Position numbers and translations under genes: made by a program. DNA of 64,000 nucleotides from Enterobacter cancerogenus (GTDB lineage: Bacteria > Pseudomonadota > Gammaproteobacteria > Enterobacterales > Enterobacteriaceae), in contig JRUP01000014.1 of assembly GCA_000773965.1 (NCBI GenBank), forward strand, positions 186,001 to 250,000, given 5' to 3'. The notes beneath the pieces were generated by a model. It saw only the letters and a list, made by a program, of their open reading frames with translations. It was not told the DNA's origin and did not search any database. Each line of letters starts with the position of its first letter. Position 1 is the stretch's first letter. Positions 1 to 8,412 of this stretch are shown piece after piece.

Positions 1-1526
1 CCGCCCGACTGACGCACAAACTTGCCTTCCACATCGCGCACCGTCTTACGAATGGTTTCGCGATAGGTGACCTGTGGCCGACCAATGTTGGCTTCCACAC
101 CAAATTCACGCTTCATGCGATCAACGATGATCTCCAGATGCAACTCACCCATACCGGAGATAATCGTCTGCCCCGACTCTTCATCGGTGTGCAGGCGGAA
201 TGACGGATCTTCTGCGGCCAAACGCTGCAACGCCAGCCCCATTTTCTCCTGATCTGCCTTGGTTTTCGGCTCAATCGACAGCGAAATTACCGGGTCCGGG
301 AACTCCATGCGTTCCAGGGTGATCACCGCATTCGGATCGCACAGCGTTTCGCCAGTCGTTACCTCTTTCAAACCGACACAGGCGGCTATATCACCCGCAC
401 GAATCTCTTCGATTTCGATACGATCGTTAGCCTGCATCTGCACGATTCGCCCGATGCGCTCCTTGCGCCCTTTCACCGCATTCCACACGCTATCGCCTTT
501 GCGCAATACACCGGAGTAGACACGCACGAAGGTGAGTTGGCCCACATAGGGATCGCTCATCAGCTTGAAGGCCAGCGCCGAGAACGGTTCATCGTCATCA
601 GCATGGCGCTCATCGTGCTCGCCTTTTTCGTTCACACCGGTAACCGGCGGCACGTCCAGCGGCGACGGCATCAGCTCAATCACCGCATCAAGCATGCGCT
701 GCACACCTTTGTTTTTGAACGCGCTACCACACAGCATCGGCTGGATCTCGCCAATCAACGTGCGCTGACGTAAGCCCGCGATGACCTCTTCTTCGCTCAG
801 GTCACCCTGCTCCAGATAGCGATCCATCAGCGCTTCACTGGCTTCCGCCGCAGCGGCCACCATGTTTTCGCGCCATTCGGCGGCCAGCGTCTGCAGCTCC
901 TCGGGGATTGGCGCATAGCTGAACGTCATGCCCTGGCTGGCCTCATCCCAGTAGATGGCGCGCATCTTGTTGAGATCCACCACGCCCGCAAAGTGCTCTT
1001 CCGCACCAATCGGAATCACAATCGGCACTGGGTTGGCATGCAGACGATCTTTCATCATCTGCACCACGCGGAAGAAGTCCGCGCCCTGGCGGTCCATCTT
1101 GTTGACGAAAGCAATGCGCGGTACGTGATACTTGTTGGCCTGGCGCCACACGGTTTCCGACTGTGGCTGTACGCCACCTACGGCGTCATACACCATCACG
1201 GCACCATCCAGCACGCGCATGGATCGCTCCACTTCGATAGTGAAATCGACGTGTCCGGGTGTGTCGATGATGTTGATGCGGTGCGGCGTGAAGCTGCCAT
1301 CCATGCCCGGCCAGAAGCAACTCACTGCCGCCGAGGTAATGGTAATGCCGCGCTCCTGCTCCTGTGCCATCCAGTCGGTGGTTGCCGCGCCATCGTGCAC
1401 TTCACCCAACTTGTGGCTCATCCCGGTGTAAAACAGAATGCGCTCAGTGGTGGTGGTTTTGCCGGCATCGATGTGCGCGGAGATGCCGATATTGCGATAA
1501 CGTTCGATAGGTAGGGGTCGGGGCAT
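1..1526 (-). CDS. Elongation factor G paralogue (EF-G2), C-terminus cut by window edge
   Basis: Translation from the ATG at 1526 gives [20 protein letters not shown] and runs open to base 1, so about 508 residues are present of the roughly 700 usual for EF-G; domains IV-V are mostly missing. It carries the translational GTPase motifs: P-loop [11 protein letters not shown] near residues 17-27, DTPGH, and NKMD. EF-G drives ribosomal translocation and, with RRF, ribosome recycling in the cytoplasm. The gene is not in the usual rpsL-rpsG-fusA-tuf setting: it stands alone, divergent from a ketopantoate-reductase-family gene. It differs from the E. coli EF-G sequence I recall at many positions while keeping all visible GTPase motifs. 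I infer a second fusA copy, not the principal one. Family assignment is sure; paralogue status is inferred. Confidence 0.93.
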   Translation of the reverse strand, partial: MPRPLPIERYRNIGISAHIDAGKTTTTERILFYTGMSHKLGEVHDGAATTDWMAQEQERGITITSAAVSCFWPGMDGSFTPHRINIIDTPGHVDFTIEVERSMRVLDGAVMVYDAVGGVQPQSETVWRQANKYHVPRIAFVNKMDRQGADFFRVVQMMKDRLHANPVPIVIPIGAEEHFAGVVDLNKMRAIYWDEASQGMTFSYAPIPEELQTLAAEWRENMVAAAAEASEALMDRYLEQGDLSEEEVIAGLRQRTLIGEIQPMLCGSAFKNKGVQRMLDAVIELMPSPLDVPPVTGVNEKGEHDERHADDDEPFSALAFKLMSDPYVGQLTFVRVYSGVLRKGDSVWNAVKGRKERIGRIVQMQANDRIEIEEIRAGDIAACVGLKEVTTGETLCDPNAVITLERMEFPDPVISLSIEPKTKADQEKMGLALQRLAAEDPSFRLHTDEESGQTIISGMGELHLEIIVDRMKREFGVEANIGRPQVTYRETIRKTVRDVEGKFVRQSG

Positions 1527-1740
1527 GATGCGTCCTTAGTCTGTTCGACTGGAAAAGTGGGCGAGCACCATTGCCCGCCGCTGCGCAACAGCATAGACCC
1601 ATTGTACGAATAAATACGAACAGTTTGAGCCTTTTTTAGCCATCGTGAAAATCTTGCATCGGTTTCAGCATTTACGGGCTGGCAAGCTTAACCCTTCCCG
1701 ATTTATGGTAAGGGTCTCACTCTCAACGGGAAATCTAACC

Positions 1741-2652
1741 ATGCGCATTCTGGTTGTCGGCGCCGGTGCCACCGGCGGGTATTTCGGTGCACGTCTGGCG
1801 CAAGCAGGACGTGATGTGACTTTTCTGGTGCGCGAGCGCCGTTTTCAGCAACTGCAACAAAACGGTCTGGTGCTAAAAACACCGGGCGGCACAGAAGTGA
1901 TTCAGCCGCAGCTGGCGCAAACCGGCAAACTTACCGGCCAGTTTGATCTGATTATCCTGACGGTGAAAAGCTTCGGGCTCGATCAGGCTATCGAGGATAT
2001 CGCACCCGCCGTCGGGCCAGAAACACTGATCATGCCGATCCTCAACGGCATGCGGCATATCGATACGCTGCGCGCACGCTTTGGCGACAAGGTGATTGGC
2101 GGCCTGTGCAAAATCAACGCCACGCTGGGTGAACAAGGTGAAGTGGTGCAGATGACGCCACTGCATATCCTCTACTACGGTGCACTCGATGGGCACAATG
2201 ATGCACGTCTGCAACGTGTCAATGAAACGCTGAACATCGCGCAGTTCGATACGGTCTTTGCTGACAACATCATCAGCGAACTGTGGGAGAAGTGGCTGCT
2301 GCTGAGCACCTTAGGGGCGGTGTGCTGCATCGCGCGAGGTAATACCCAACAGGTGTTGCGATCTCAAGGGGGTGAAGCCTTGTTGCAGGGCATTTTTGCG
2401 GAAGTACTTTCCGTGCTCAGCGCTGACGGCTATCAGGAACGTCCAGCGGTAACGGCGAAGATTTATGAAACGCTGAATAATCCGCAGGTGGCGATGACGT
2501 CGTCGATGTATCGCGACTTAACCCAGGGTTATGAGATTGAGGCGGACCAGGTGATTGGCGATCTGCTGGTGCGAGGCGCACGCAGTGGTGTGAACACCCC
2601 GTTGTTGAATGCGGTGTATGTGAATTTGCAGGTGTATTTGCAGAATCGTTAA
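1741..2652 (+). CDS. 2-dehydropantoate 2-reductase family (PanE/ApbA-like) oxidoreductase
   Basis: The 303-residue product begins with a Rossmann dinucleotide-binding motif, GAGATGGYFGARLA, at about residues 7-20. It has the family's TVKSF lysine segment and an ILNGM loop, followed by the helical C-terminal domain (SELWEKW onward). Members reduce 2-dehydropantoate with NADPH in pantothenate synthesis or reduce related 2-oxo acids. An upstream in-frame start at 1645 exists, but the Rossmann motif begins at 1741 and the extra 32 residues look non-coding, so the ATG at 1741 is chosen. The sequence is clearly different from the E. coli PanE I recall, so this is probably a paralogue with an unknown substrate. 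It is monocistronic, divergent from the EF-G gene and convergent with ydcF. Confidence 0.8.
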   Translation: MRILVVGAGATGGYFGARLAQAGRDVTFLVRERRFQQLQQNGLVLKTPGGTEVIQPQLAQTGKLTGQFDLIILTVKSFGLDQAIEDIAPAVGPETLIMPILNGMRHIDTLRARFGDKVIGGLCKINATLGEQGEVVQMTPLHILYYGALDGHNDARLQRVNETLNIAQFDTVFADNIISELWEKWLLLSTLGAVCCIARGNTQQVLRSQGGEALLQGIFAEVLSVLSADGYQERPAVTAKIYETLNNPQVAMTSSMYRDLTQGYEIEADQVIGDLLVRGARSGVNTPLLNAVYVNLQVYLQNR

Positions 2653-2667
2653 ATCTCAGGTTAATAC

Positions 2668-2743
2668 CGTTGCGGCACGATTTATCGCGTGAACCTCAAA
2701 AGGCTAACTCACTGATTAATGCGCAATAAATTGCGCCGCTACG
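2668..2743. repeat. Inverted pair of REP-like 27-nt palindromic units
   Basis: The convergent gap between the reductase gene and ydcF holds two related units in opposite orientation: 2668-2694 read on the plus strand and 2717-2743 read on the minus strand. Both begin CGT(T/A)GCGGC and contain the central ATTTAT; they agree at 18 of their first 22 bases. The second unit contains a perfect 16-bp palindrome at 2721-2736 (GCGCAATAAATTGCGC). The arrangement resembles a REP/BIME unit in an intergenic space and may also help end transcription, though there is no clear U-tract. Confidence 0.55.
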
Positions 2744-2757
2744 GGGTTATACGCGTT

Positions 2758-3528
2758 TTATCCAAGCCGCGACTGCACGCCTTTCAGTTGCATCAAGCGC
2801 TGCCAGCCTGCTTCTACCTCGTCCGGGATATCCACATGCCCGAGGAAACCTTTGCCGCGTGGACCGTAGCCGTTTTCATCATCTCGCAGGCGCTGGATCT
2901 CGCCCATCAGCAGCGACAGAAAACGCTCCATTGACCACAATCCTTGCGGCGGTGCACCGATAATACGCAGCATACCCGCATCCATCATGACCTGCGGAAC
3001 AAACACCGGCCAGCTGATAAATTCGGGTGCGTCGGCACGGTCACGCCATTGATAACGGAAAGTTTCCCAGGTACGACGCTGCATCAGCGGGTCCTGCACC
3101 AACAGCACATGCTGCGGTTGCCACTTCTGCTCATCGAGCAGTTTTTGGCTGAAAGCGGCATTCTCGCCACAGTTGCGTGAGGCGGTCTCCAGCAGCAGCT
3201 GATCGTCCGGCAGTGCGGCAAACACCCGCGCCATGTCGCCCAGCAACTCTGCTTCACTTTTGCCTTGAGTCGGTATCTGACGATAGAGCGGATGATTAGC
3301 GATCATCTCCGCCAGTAACACCGTGGAATGACCGATACCGCCGCTGATCATCAGAGGCAGCTGATACTTCTTCGCCAGCGCAATCACACCTTCAACGTTG
3401 GGCAGTACCGCGTGACCGGCAAGAATTGCCAAATCAACATCGAGCGTGCCATCTGTCGGCATGTGGTCAAGCGCCAGCCAGGCCGCAAGCGTATTGATAT
3501 CCTGAATCTGTTGGCTATTGAGCTGCAT
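2758..3528 (-). CDS. ydcF: YdcF family (DUF218/ElyC-SanA-YdcF) protein
   Basis: The 256-residue product matches the E. coli YdcF layout: a hydrophobic AILAGHAVLP strand, then LMISGGIGHST near residues 59-69, SRNCGENA, VQDPLMQRRTWETFRYQW, and the near-invariant RLRDDENGYGPRGKGF near the C-terminus. The family is DUF218; E. coli YdcF has a Rossmann-like fold and has been reported to bind S-adenosylmethionine, but its cellular role is unclear. No signal peptide or membrane segment is seen, unlike the related ElyC and SanA. It is divergent from the lac-type repressor gene, with about 100 bp between the two starts. Confidence 0.85.
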   Translation of the reverse strand: MQLNSQQIQDINTLAAWLALDHMPTDGTLDVDLAILAGHAVLPNVEGVIALAKKYQLPLMISGGIGHSTVLLAEMIANHPLYRQIPTQGKSEAELLGDMARVFAALPDDQLLLETASRNCGENAAFSQKLLDEQKWQPQHVLLVQDPLMQRRTWETFRYQWRDRADAPEFISWPVFVPQVMMDAGMLRIIGAPPQGLWSMERFLSLLMGEIQRLRDDENGYGPRGKGFLGHVDIPDEVEAGWQRLMQLKGVQSRLG

Positions 3529-3627
3529 CGCGTTCTCCTCGCATTAACACTGGCAGTGTAGCGGCTTAACTCCGCGACAGCAGAGAAAAATTTGCTACAC
3601 TCGCCGCTATCAGATTCAGGAGAGTTT

Positions 3628-4695
3628 ATGACTGCGCGTTCCGTTACCCTCGATGATGTCGCTGCACTGGCGGGGGTTTCCTACCAGACCGTTTCCCGTG
3701 TGCTCAACCATTCCGTGCAGGTTTCGCCACGCACGCGCGCCAAAGTCGAAGCCGCGATGCAGCAGCTGAACTATGTGCCCAACCGCGTGGCACAGCAGTT
3801 GGCAGGAAAAGCCACGCGCACGCTGGGGCTGGCCACCAGCGATCTGGCATTGATGGCCCCGGCACAGATTGCCTCGGCGATTCATGAACGTGCCGCCGCA
3901 CAGGGTTACCATCTGGTGATCGCCATGGCGAATGCGGCCGGAAATGCCCAGGACACGGTGAATGAACTGCTGGCGCAGCGCGTGGATGCACTACTCATCA
4001 ACCTGCCGCTCGATGCTGAACAGGCGGCGCAGGTGCAGCAGCAGTGCGGCAGCAAGCCTGTGCTGTTTCTCGATGTTGAACAACATGCTGCTGTCAGCCA
4101 GTGCCAGTATCAGAGTGAATCGGGTGCGCAGCAGGCTGTGGAGCATCTCGTCGCGCTGGGCCACCAGCAGATTGGCGTGCTGAATGGGCCTGAAAGTTCG
4201 GCTTCGGCGCGGGCGCGCTTCACTGCGTGGCAACGGGCGTTATCGTCACACCAGTTACAGCCGGTATGCGTAATGCATGGCGACTGGAGTGCGGCATCCG
4301 GGTATCAGGCGCTATTGCAGTTGCTGCCGGATCGCCTGCCACAGGCCCTGCTGGTGGCGAACGATCAGATGGCGCTTGGGGCGATGCGTGCACTGCACCA
4401 ACACGGCGTGAAAATTCCTGGAGAGATGTCGATTATTGGTTATGACGACACTGCCGAGAGCGCTTGGTATCAGCCGCCGCTCACCACCGTGCGTCAGGAT
4501 TTGCAGCAGTTGGGTGCGGTATCTGTGGACCGCATGTTGGCGGAACTGGCCGGAGAAGCTGTACAGCCCCTGCCGCTGGTAACCGAGCTGATATTGCGCG
4601 AAACGACAGCTGCGCCGATGCATGGGGATGTGGATATAGCGGAGATCGCCGGTCAGTTGCAGGCATTAGCGCGACAATTAAAACCCAAAGCCTGA
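3628..4695 (+). CDS. lacI: LacI-family repressor closely resembling the lac repressor
   Basis: The 355-residue product has an N-terminal LacI helix-turn-helix (VTLDDVAALAGVSYQTVSRV, about residues 5-24), the hinge segment VPNRVAQQLAGKATRTLG and a periplasmic-binding-protein-like effector domain. Long stretches agree with recalled E. coli LacI: VEHLVALGHQQI, GDWSA, LVANDQMALGAMRA, GYDDT, PPLTT. A C-terminal leucine-rich helix (IAGQLQALARQL) matches the LacI tetramerisation helix, so DNA-looping tetramers are plausible. The ATG at 3628 has a good Shine-Dalgarno (CAGGAGAG) and matches LacI's start; an earlier in-frame start at 3592 is less likely. No lacZ or lacY lies in this window, so the regulated genes are elsewhere or lost; ydcF is the divergent neighbour. 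Confidence 0.75.
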   Translation: MTARSVTLDDVAALAGVSYQTVSRVLNHSVQVSPRTRAKVEAAMQQLNYVPNRVAQQLAGKATRTLGLATSDLALMAPAQIASAIHERAAAQGYHLVIAMANAAGNAQDTVNELLAQRVDALLINLPLDAEQAAQVQQQCGSKPVLFLDVEQHAAVSQCQYQSESGAQQAVEHLVALGHQQIGVLNGPESSASARARFTAWQRALSSHQLQPVCVMHGDWSAASGYQALLQLLPDRLPQALLVANDQMALGAMRALHQHGVKIPGEMSIIGYDDTAESAWYQPPLTTVRQDLQQLGAVSVDRMLAELAGEAVQPLPLVTELILRETTAAPMHGDVDIAEIAGQLQALARQLKPKA

Positions 4696-4767
4696 CCAGG
4701 TTAAAGCAGCACAGGCTATTGCGCACGCCACGGCAGGCAGTGCGGAAGCCGTTACGCTGCAAAAAAT

Positions 4768-4790
4768 TTGGGACCTTACGGTCCCAACAT
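4768..4790. terminator. Bidirectional terminator between lacI and yeeX
   Basis: Stem GGGACC/GGTCCC with loop TTAC at 4770-4785. An A-run lies on its left (a U-tract for minus-strand yeeX) and a T-run on its right (for the plus-strand repressor gene). Confidence 0.75.
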
Positions 4791-4792
4791 TT

Positions 4793-5113
4793 TTACTGCG
4801 GCTTTGGTTCACCCATCGCTTTCAACTTCTTCGACAGCTCGCGACGCTCTTTCGACAGGTCAGCGTTTTTGATGATGTACTCATCGACGCGGTCTTCATA
4901 GTCCACACGCATAGATGCAATGATTTCCTGAATCGCCTCAACGCTCATGCCTGGTTTGATGTACTCGCTCAGGTTGTCCAGCAGCAACACACGTTTCTGG
5001 TTATCACGGACTTTCTTCTCGTTATCCACGATTTCGCGCTGCAGTTTGTTTTTACGACGAAACATACGCACAAACTCCAGAACGTCCTGAAATGATTGCT
5101 TGGCATTTTCCAT
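4793..5113 (-). CDS. yeeX: YeeX family (DUF496) protein
   Basis: A 106-residue, highly charged, mainly helical protein with no signal or membrane segment. The pattern [19 protein letters not shown], then LDNLSEYI and a C-terminal charged coiled-coil-like helix ([14 protein letters not shown]), is that of E. coli YeeX (109 residues, DUF496), whose function is unknown. The start at 5113 (MENAKQSF) is preceded by AAGG and matches YeeX; the in-frame start at 5158 would add an unrelated, proline-rich 15 residues. yeeX next to yeeA and sbmC repeats the E. coli order. Confidence 0.9.
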   Translation of the reverse strand: MENAKQSFQDVLEFVRMFRRKNKLQREIVDNEKKVRDNQKRVLLLDNLSEYIKPGMSVEAIQEIIASMRVDYEDRVDEYIIKNADLSKERRELSKKLKAMGEPKPQ

Positions 5114-5274
5114 GTTGGCACCTTTCTTTGAGCCTGCCGCGGCAGGCGGAATAGTCATGAGCTACAGCTTAGCGGCTTGCTAGCTGGATTCGCAATTTTC
5201 ACAGCTAATTTCGGACTGGCACTTATCTTAGCGCAAAGAAAGGGTGATTCACATTAAGTCATTGCCTGAGAAAA

Positions 5275-6333
5275 CTATTTGCGCAGTGCCAGACGGACCA
5301 GGTCCGTAATGCGCTCCAGTTGACGCGCCTGTTCCAGACTCAACCACACGTAGCCATAGATCGCCGTGGTCTCTAAGCGCCCGCTGCGGTTGGCAATCAA
5401 CTGTTCCAGTTCCTGGGTAATCTCCTCCAGTTCATGGCTGTTGGCGATCACGCCTTCCGTCTCCCCTTTCACCATCAATGTGGCCAGCGCGTTCAACGTG
5501 TCTTCGGTCATTTTCTGACTGCGGCGCAGCGTCGGGGCATTGAGCAGCAACAGGTGGCTCTCACGTGATGACCACCATGCATCAATTTGCATCTGCATCG
5601 TGTTAACCATATTACGGTTGATGGTCTGAATCGCTTCAAACACCGATTTAGGAATACGCGTCTCTTTGCTGGCCGGTTCCAGAAGTGCGCGCATCTTAAT
5701 AACGCTGGTCAACTGTTTCTGGAAGGGTTTGTTGAGTCGGGGTTTTTCCAGCAGGTTTGCGGAAAAGCCGGTGTGATGCAGTTTTGCCATCGCCAGAAAT
5801 GAATCGGACAGCTGAATGCGCCAGTGCGTGTAGGCGCGCTGAGCGAGAATCGCACTGAACAGCAGCGCCATAATCGAACCCAGGATCACATCGCCGCCAC
5901 GCCACAGCGCCACAGTGAAGTCACCGGCCGGAGCACCCACCACCACGCCGAGGGTGATACCAATCAGCAGCGCCATATAAGGATGTTTACCCAGCGTCAG
6001 ATAGCCGCAGATGATCATCACCACGAAGCACCATGACAACATCATTGGCAGCGAGATCAGTTCCAGCTTCAGAGCAATCAAACCCGATGCCAGTCCGGCA
6101 AAGGTGCCGCTGATGCGTTGGATCACACGCGGAAACACATTGCCCCAGGTCGAGATCGGCCCCATCACCACCACCAGGGTGATCAGCGGCCAGGTGCCTT
6201 CCGGAATATCCGTCAAGCGCACAAACAGAAAACAGAGCACAAAGGCTATAGCGATGCGCACGCCGTGCACAGCGCGATAGTGGCGGTAGAACCAGAACTC
6301 AATGGCAGAGATGGGCTTGTCGGCGCGTAACAT
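5275..6333 (-). CDS. yeeA: YeeA inner-membrane protein (FUSC-like)
   Basis: A 352-residue protein. Its N-terminal half is strongly hydrophobic, with about six membrane segments between residues 25 and 170; the C-terminal half is soluble and helical. This is the half-size aromatic-acid exporter/FUSC-like layout of E. coli YeeA (352 residues). The transported substrate, if any, is unknown. It lies between sbmC and yeeX on the same strand, as in E. coli. A perfect 16-bp palindrome lies 61-76 bp upstream of its ATG. Confidence 0.88.
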   Translation of the reverse strand: MLRADKPISAIEFWFYRHYRAVHGVRIAIAFVLCFLFVRLTDIPEGTWPLITLVVVMGPISTWGNVFPRVIQRISGTFAGLASGLIALKLELISLPMMLSWCFVVMIICGYLTLGKHPYMALLIGITLGVVVGAPAGDFTVALWRGGDVILGSIMALLFSAILAQRAYTHWRIQLSDSFLAMAKLHHTGFSANLLEKPRLNKPFQKQLTSVIKMRALLEPASKETRIPKSVFEAIQTINRNMVNTMQMQIDAWWSSRESHLLLLNAPTLRRSQKMTEDTLNALATLMVKGETEGVIANSHELEEITQELEQLIANRSGRLETTAIYGYVWLSLEQARQLERITDLVRLALRK

Positions 6334-6393
6334 GGTGGTCCGGGAACGATAAAAATTTGCGCGCTATGTTACCCTGGCGCGACACGAACATTG

Positions 6394-6409
6394 AGTGCTG
6401 CGCAGCACT
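6394..6409. promoter_or_regulatory. Perfect 16-bp palindrome upstream of yeeA
   Basis: AGTGCTGCGCAGCACT reads identically on both strands and lies 61-76 bp upstream of the yeeA start and 84 bp beyond the end of sbmC. It could be an operator or a short transcript hairpin; no regulator is recognised for it. Confidence 0.35.
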
Positions 6410-6492
6410 ATTTCCGCTCTTTTTTTGCGATTCAACAAGTGCGCTACATCTTATTTTCGCTTATGAAACATAGAAGTAACGCACTGATGATA

Positions 6493-6957
6493 TTAGTCGG
6501 CTGCACGTACCGGAATGTACATATCCACCAGCCAGTCGTCGCTGTCAGAGCCGTCGGAAAGGTAGTGTTCGAAGCAGGGACGATTATCCACCTGCCAGTC
6601 GGTTTTCGTCTTGAGATGATCAAACAGGCTGTGCCAGGCGGTGAAGAAATCGTTGTTCATCACTTCCATGCGCGCATGAAAATATTGCCCACCGGGCAGC
6701 AGGCCTTGCTCGATGTCGTCACCATAGGAGGGCACAGCATCGGTGGGCGCAGTGATCACCGTTTCAACGCGCAGCTCTTCCGGCGGAAGAATTTCAGGAT
6801 TACCGTAATAGATGGCCAGCCATTCGCCTTCGACACCATGCTGCTCGACCCAGCTTTTTAGCTGGTTAAATCCGCGCGGCACGGTTTCCTGCCACGGACC
6901 CTGCAAATGGTAGCCCAGCCAGCTTTGAGGATTGCGTTCAACGATAGATGCTTTCAT
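6493..6957 (-). CDS. sbmC: DNA gyrase inhibitor SbmC (GyrI)
   Basis: A 154-residue protein of the GyrI/AraC effector-binding-domain fold, close to E. coli SbmC (157 residues). Recognisable segments are FNQLKSWVEQH, the DDIEQGLLPGGQYFHAR core and the C-terminal DWLVDMYIPV strand. SbmC binds gyrase and modulates supercoiling and sensitivity to gyrase poisons. In E. coli it belongs to the SOS regulon; no convincing LexA box (CTGT-N8-ACAG) is seen here between 6958 and 7045. It follows dacD on the same strand with an 88-bp gap that contains a stem without a U-tract (6999-7023). Confidence 0.88.
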   Translation of the reverse strand: MKASIVERNPQSWLGYHLQGPWQETVPRGFNQLKSWVEQHGVEGEWLAIYYGNPEILPPEELRVETVITAPTDAVPSYGDDIEQGLLPGGQYFHARMEVMNNDFFTAWHSLFDHLKTKTDWQVDNRPCFEHYLSDGSDSDDWLVDMYIPVRAAD

Positions 6958-7045
6958 ACCTTTGCCTCCGTTCAGCAGCAGAAAGCCTCACTGTTTCACT
7001 CCCATGCTGTTGAGCCATGGGAGCGACTCAGCTATCCGCTGCGGA

Positions 7046-8215
7046 TTACAGTTTCTGTTTTACGTAGTCACTGATACGCGTGATGATGCCGGCTTTATCC
7101 ACACCTTGTAGGGCATACAGCGGATAGCTCGCCAGCTGCTTGTCTTTGTCCATTACCTGGATTTCACCCACCTGCTCACCGGCTTTCAGCGGTGCTTCCA
7201 GATCTTTACGCTCAATCACATATTTCGCCATGACGTTTGAAACTTCGGTGCGCGGCAGAGACAGATAAATATCCTGAGTGGTGCCGACATCCACTTTGTG
7301 CGGATTGCCGTACCAGACGTTTTCGGTGCCGATTTTCTTACCTGCATGGAACAGTTGCACGGTATCGAAGTTGTTCTGGCCCCACACCAGCAGTTTACGC
7401 GCCTGCTCTTCACGTCCTTTCGAGCTCTTACCGCCCATGATCACCGCAATCAGGCGATGACGACCAACAATGTTTGACGCGATGATGTTGAAACCTGCCG
7501 TTTCAGTATGGCCTGTTTTCATGCCATCAACGTGAAGGTTTTGATCCCATAACAAACCGTTACGGTTATTTTGCGTAATCCCGTTCCAGCTCAGGGTTTT
7601 CTCCGCGTACATGGCGTAGAAATCCTGCTCACCATTGATGATGGCACGCGACAGCACCGCTAAATCACGCGCGGTGGTGTGCTGGCCGGGTGCATCCAGG
7701 CCGTGCACGGTTTCAAAATGGGTATGCGTCAGACCGAGCTTCTGTACGTAGTTGTTCATCATATTGACGAAGCTGTCCTGGCTGCCCGCCACATAATCCG
7801 CCAGCGCCACACAGGCGTCATTGCCGGAGTCGATGATCACGCCACGCATCAGATCGCGTACCGTCACTTTGTCGCCGGGCTTGAGGAACATCAGTGAGGA
7901 GCCTTTGAACACCGGATTACCTGCAGCCCAGGCATCCTTACCCACGGTGACCACATCATCACGGGTGATTTTTTTCTGATCAACCGCGCGATCCACCACG
8001 TAGCCGGTCATCAGCTTGGTGAGGCTGGCCGGGTTACGCTCTTCATCGGGATTGCCGGCGGTGAGGATCTGGCCCGTGGTGGCGTCCATTAACACCCACG
8101 AAGCCGCATCGATCGGCGGAGGCGTCAGTGGGAATGGCATGCTGTCGTCAGCGTGTGCCAGTGATGCCCAAACAATCATTCCAGATACAGTTACCAGCAG
8201 ACGCCTTTTCAACAC
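7046..8215 (-). CDS. dacD: D-alanyl-D-alanine carboxypeptidase DacD (PBP6b)
   Basis: A 389-residue low-molecular-weight penicillin-binding protein of family S11. It has a cleavable signal peptide (residues 1-22, ending SLAHA) and the three active-site motifs: SLTK at 64-67 with Ser64 as nucleophile, SGN at 130-132 and KTG at 233-235. A C-terminal beta-rich PBP5 domain follows, then an amphipathic tail (RISDYVKQKL) that should anchor it to the periplasmic face of the inner membrane. It removes the terminal D-Ala from peptidoglycan pentapeptides. Its position between sbmC and sbcB is the E. coli position of dacD, which favours DacD over the paralogues DacA and DacC. Confidence 0.93.
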   Translation of the reverse strand: MLKRRLLVTVSGMIVWASLAHADDSMPFPLTPPPIDAASWVLMDATTGQILTAGNPDEERNPASLTKLMTGYVVDRAVDQKKITRDDVVTVGKDAWAAGNPVFKGSSLMFLKPGDKVTVRDLMRGVIIDSGNDACVALADYVAGSQDSFVNMMNNYVQKLGLTHTHFETVHGLDAPGQHTTARDLAVLSRAIINGEQDFYAMYAEKTLSWNGITQNNRNGLLWDQNLHVDGMKTGHTETAGFNIIASNIVGRHRLIAVIMGGKSSKGREEQARKLLVWGQNNFDTVQLFHAGKKIGTENVWYGNPHKVDVGTTQDIYLSLPRTEVSNVMAKYVIERKDLEAPLKAGEQVGEIQVMDKDKQLASYPLYALQGVDKAGIITRISDYVKQKL

Positions 8216-8412
8216 TTCTTCCTCAAATCAAAAAATGAATTTACCGCCGCACGTTTTACGGCAATTAGCGCCTGGATAGTTGAATAAATTGAAAAAAAGT
8301 ATGAACTGCGGACAAATGCTGTGCGCCTGCCCGCAGCAGCGGTAAACAAGGTTGTGCTGCCTGCTGCACACGACTATTCTGTGCGTTGATTTTCTATTGC
8401 CAGGATACCGCC

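Noticed and set aside
6958-7045. LexA/SOS box upstream of sbmC
   Set aside because: E. coli sbmC has one, but no CTGT-N8-ACAG match is found here; CTGT runs occur without the matching half.
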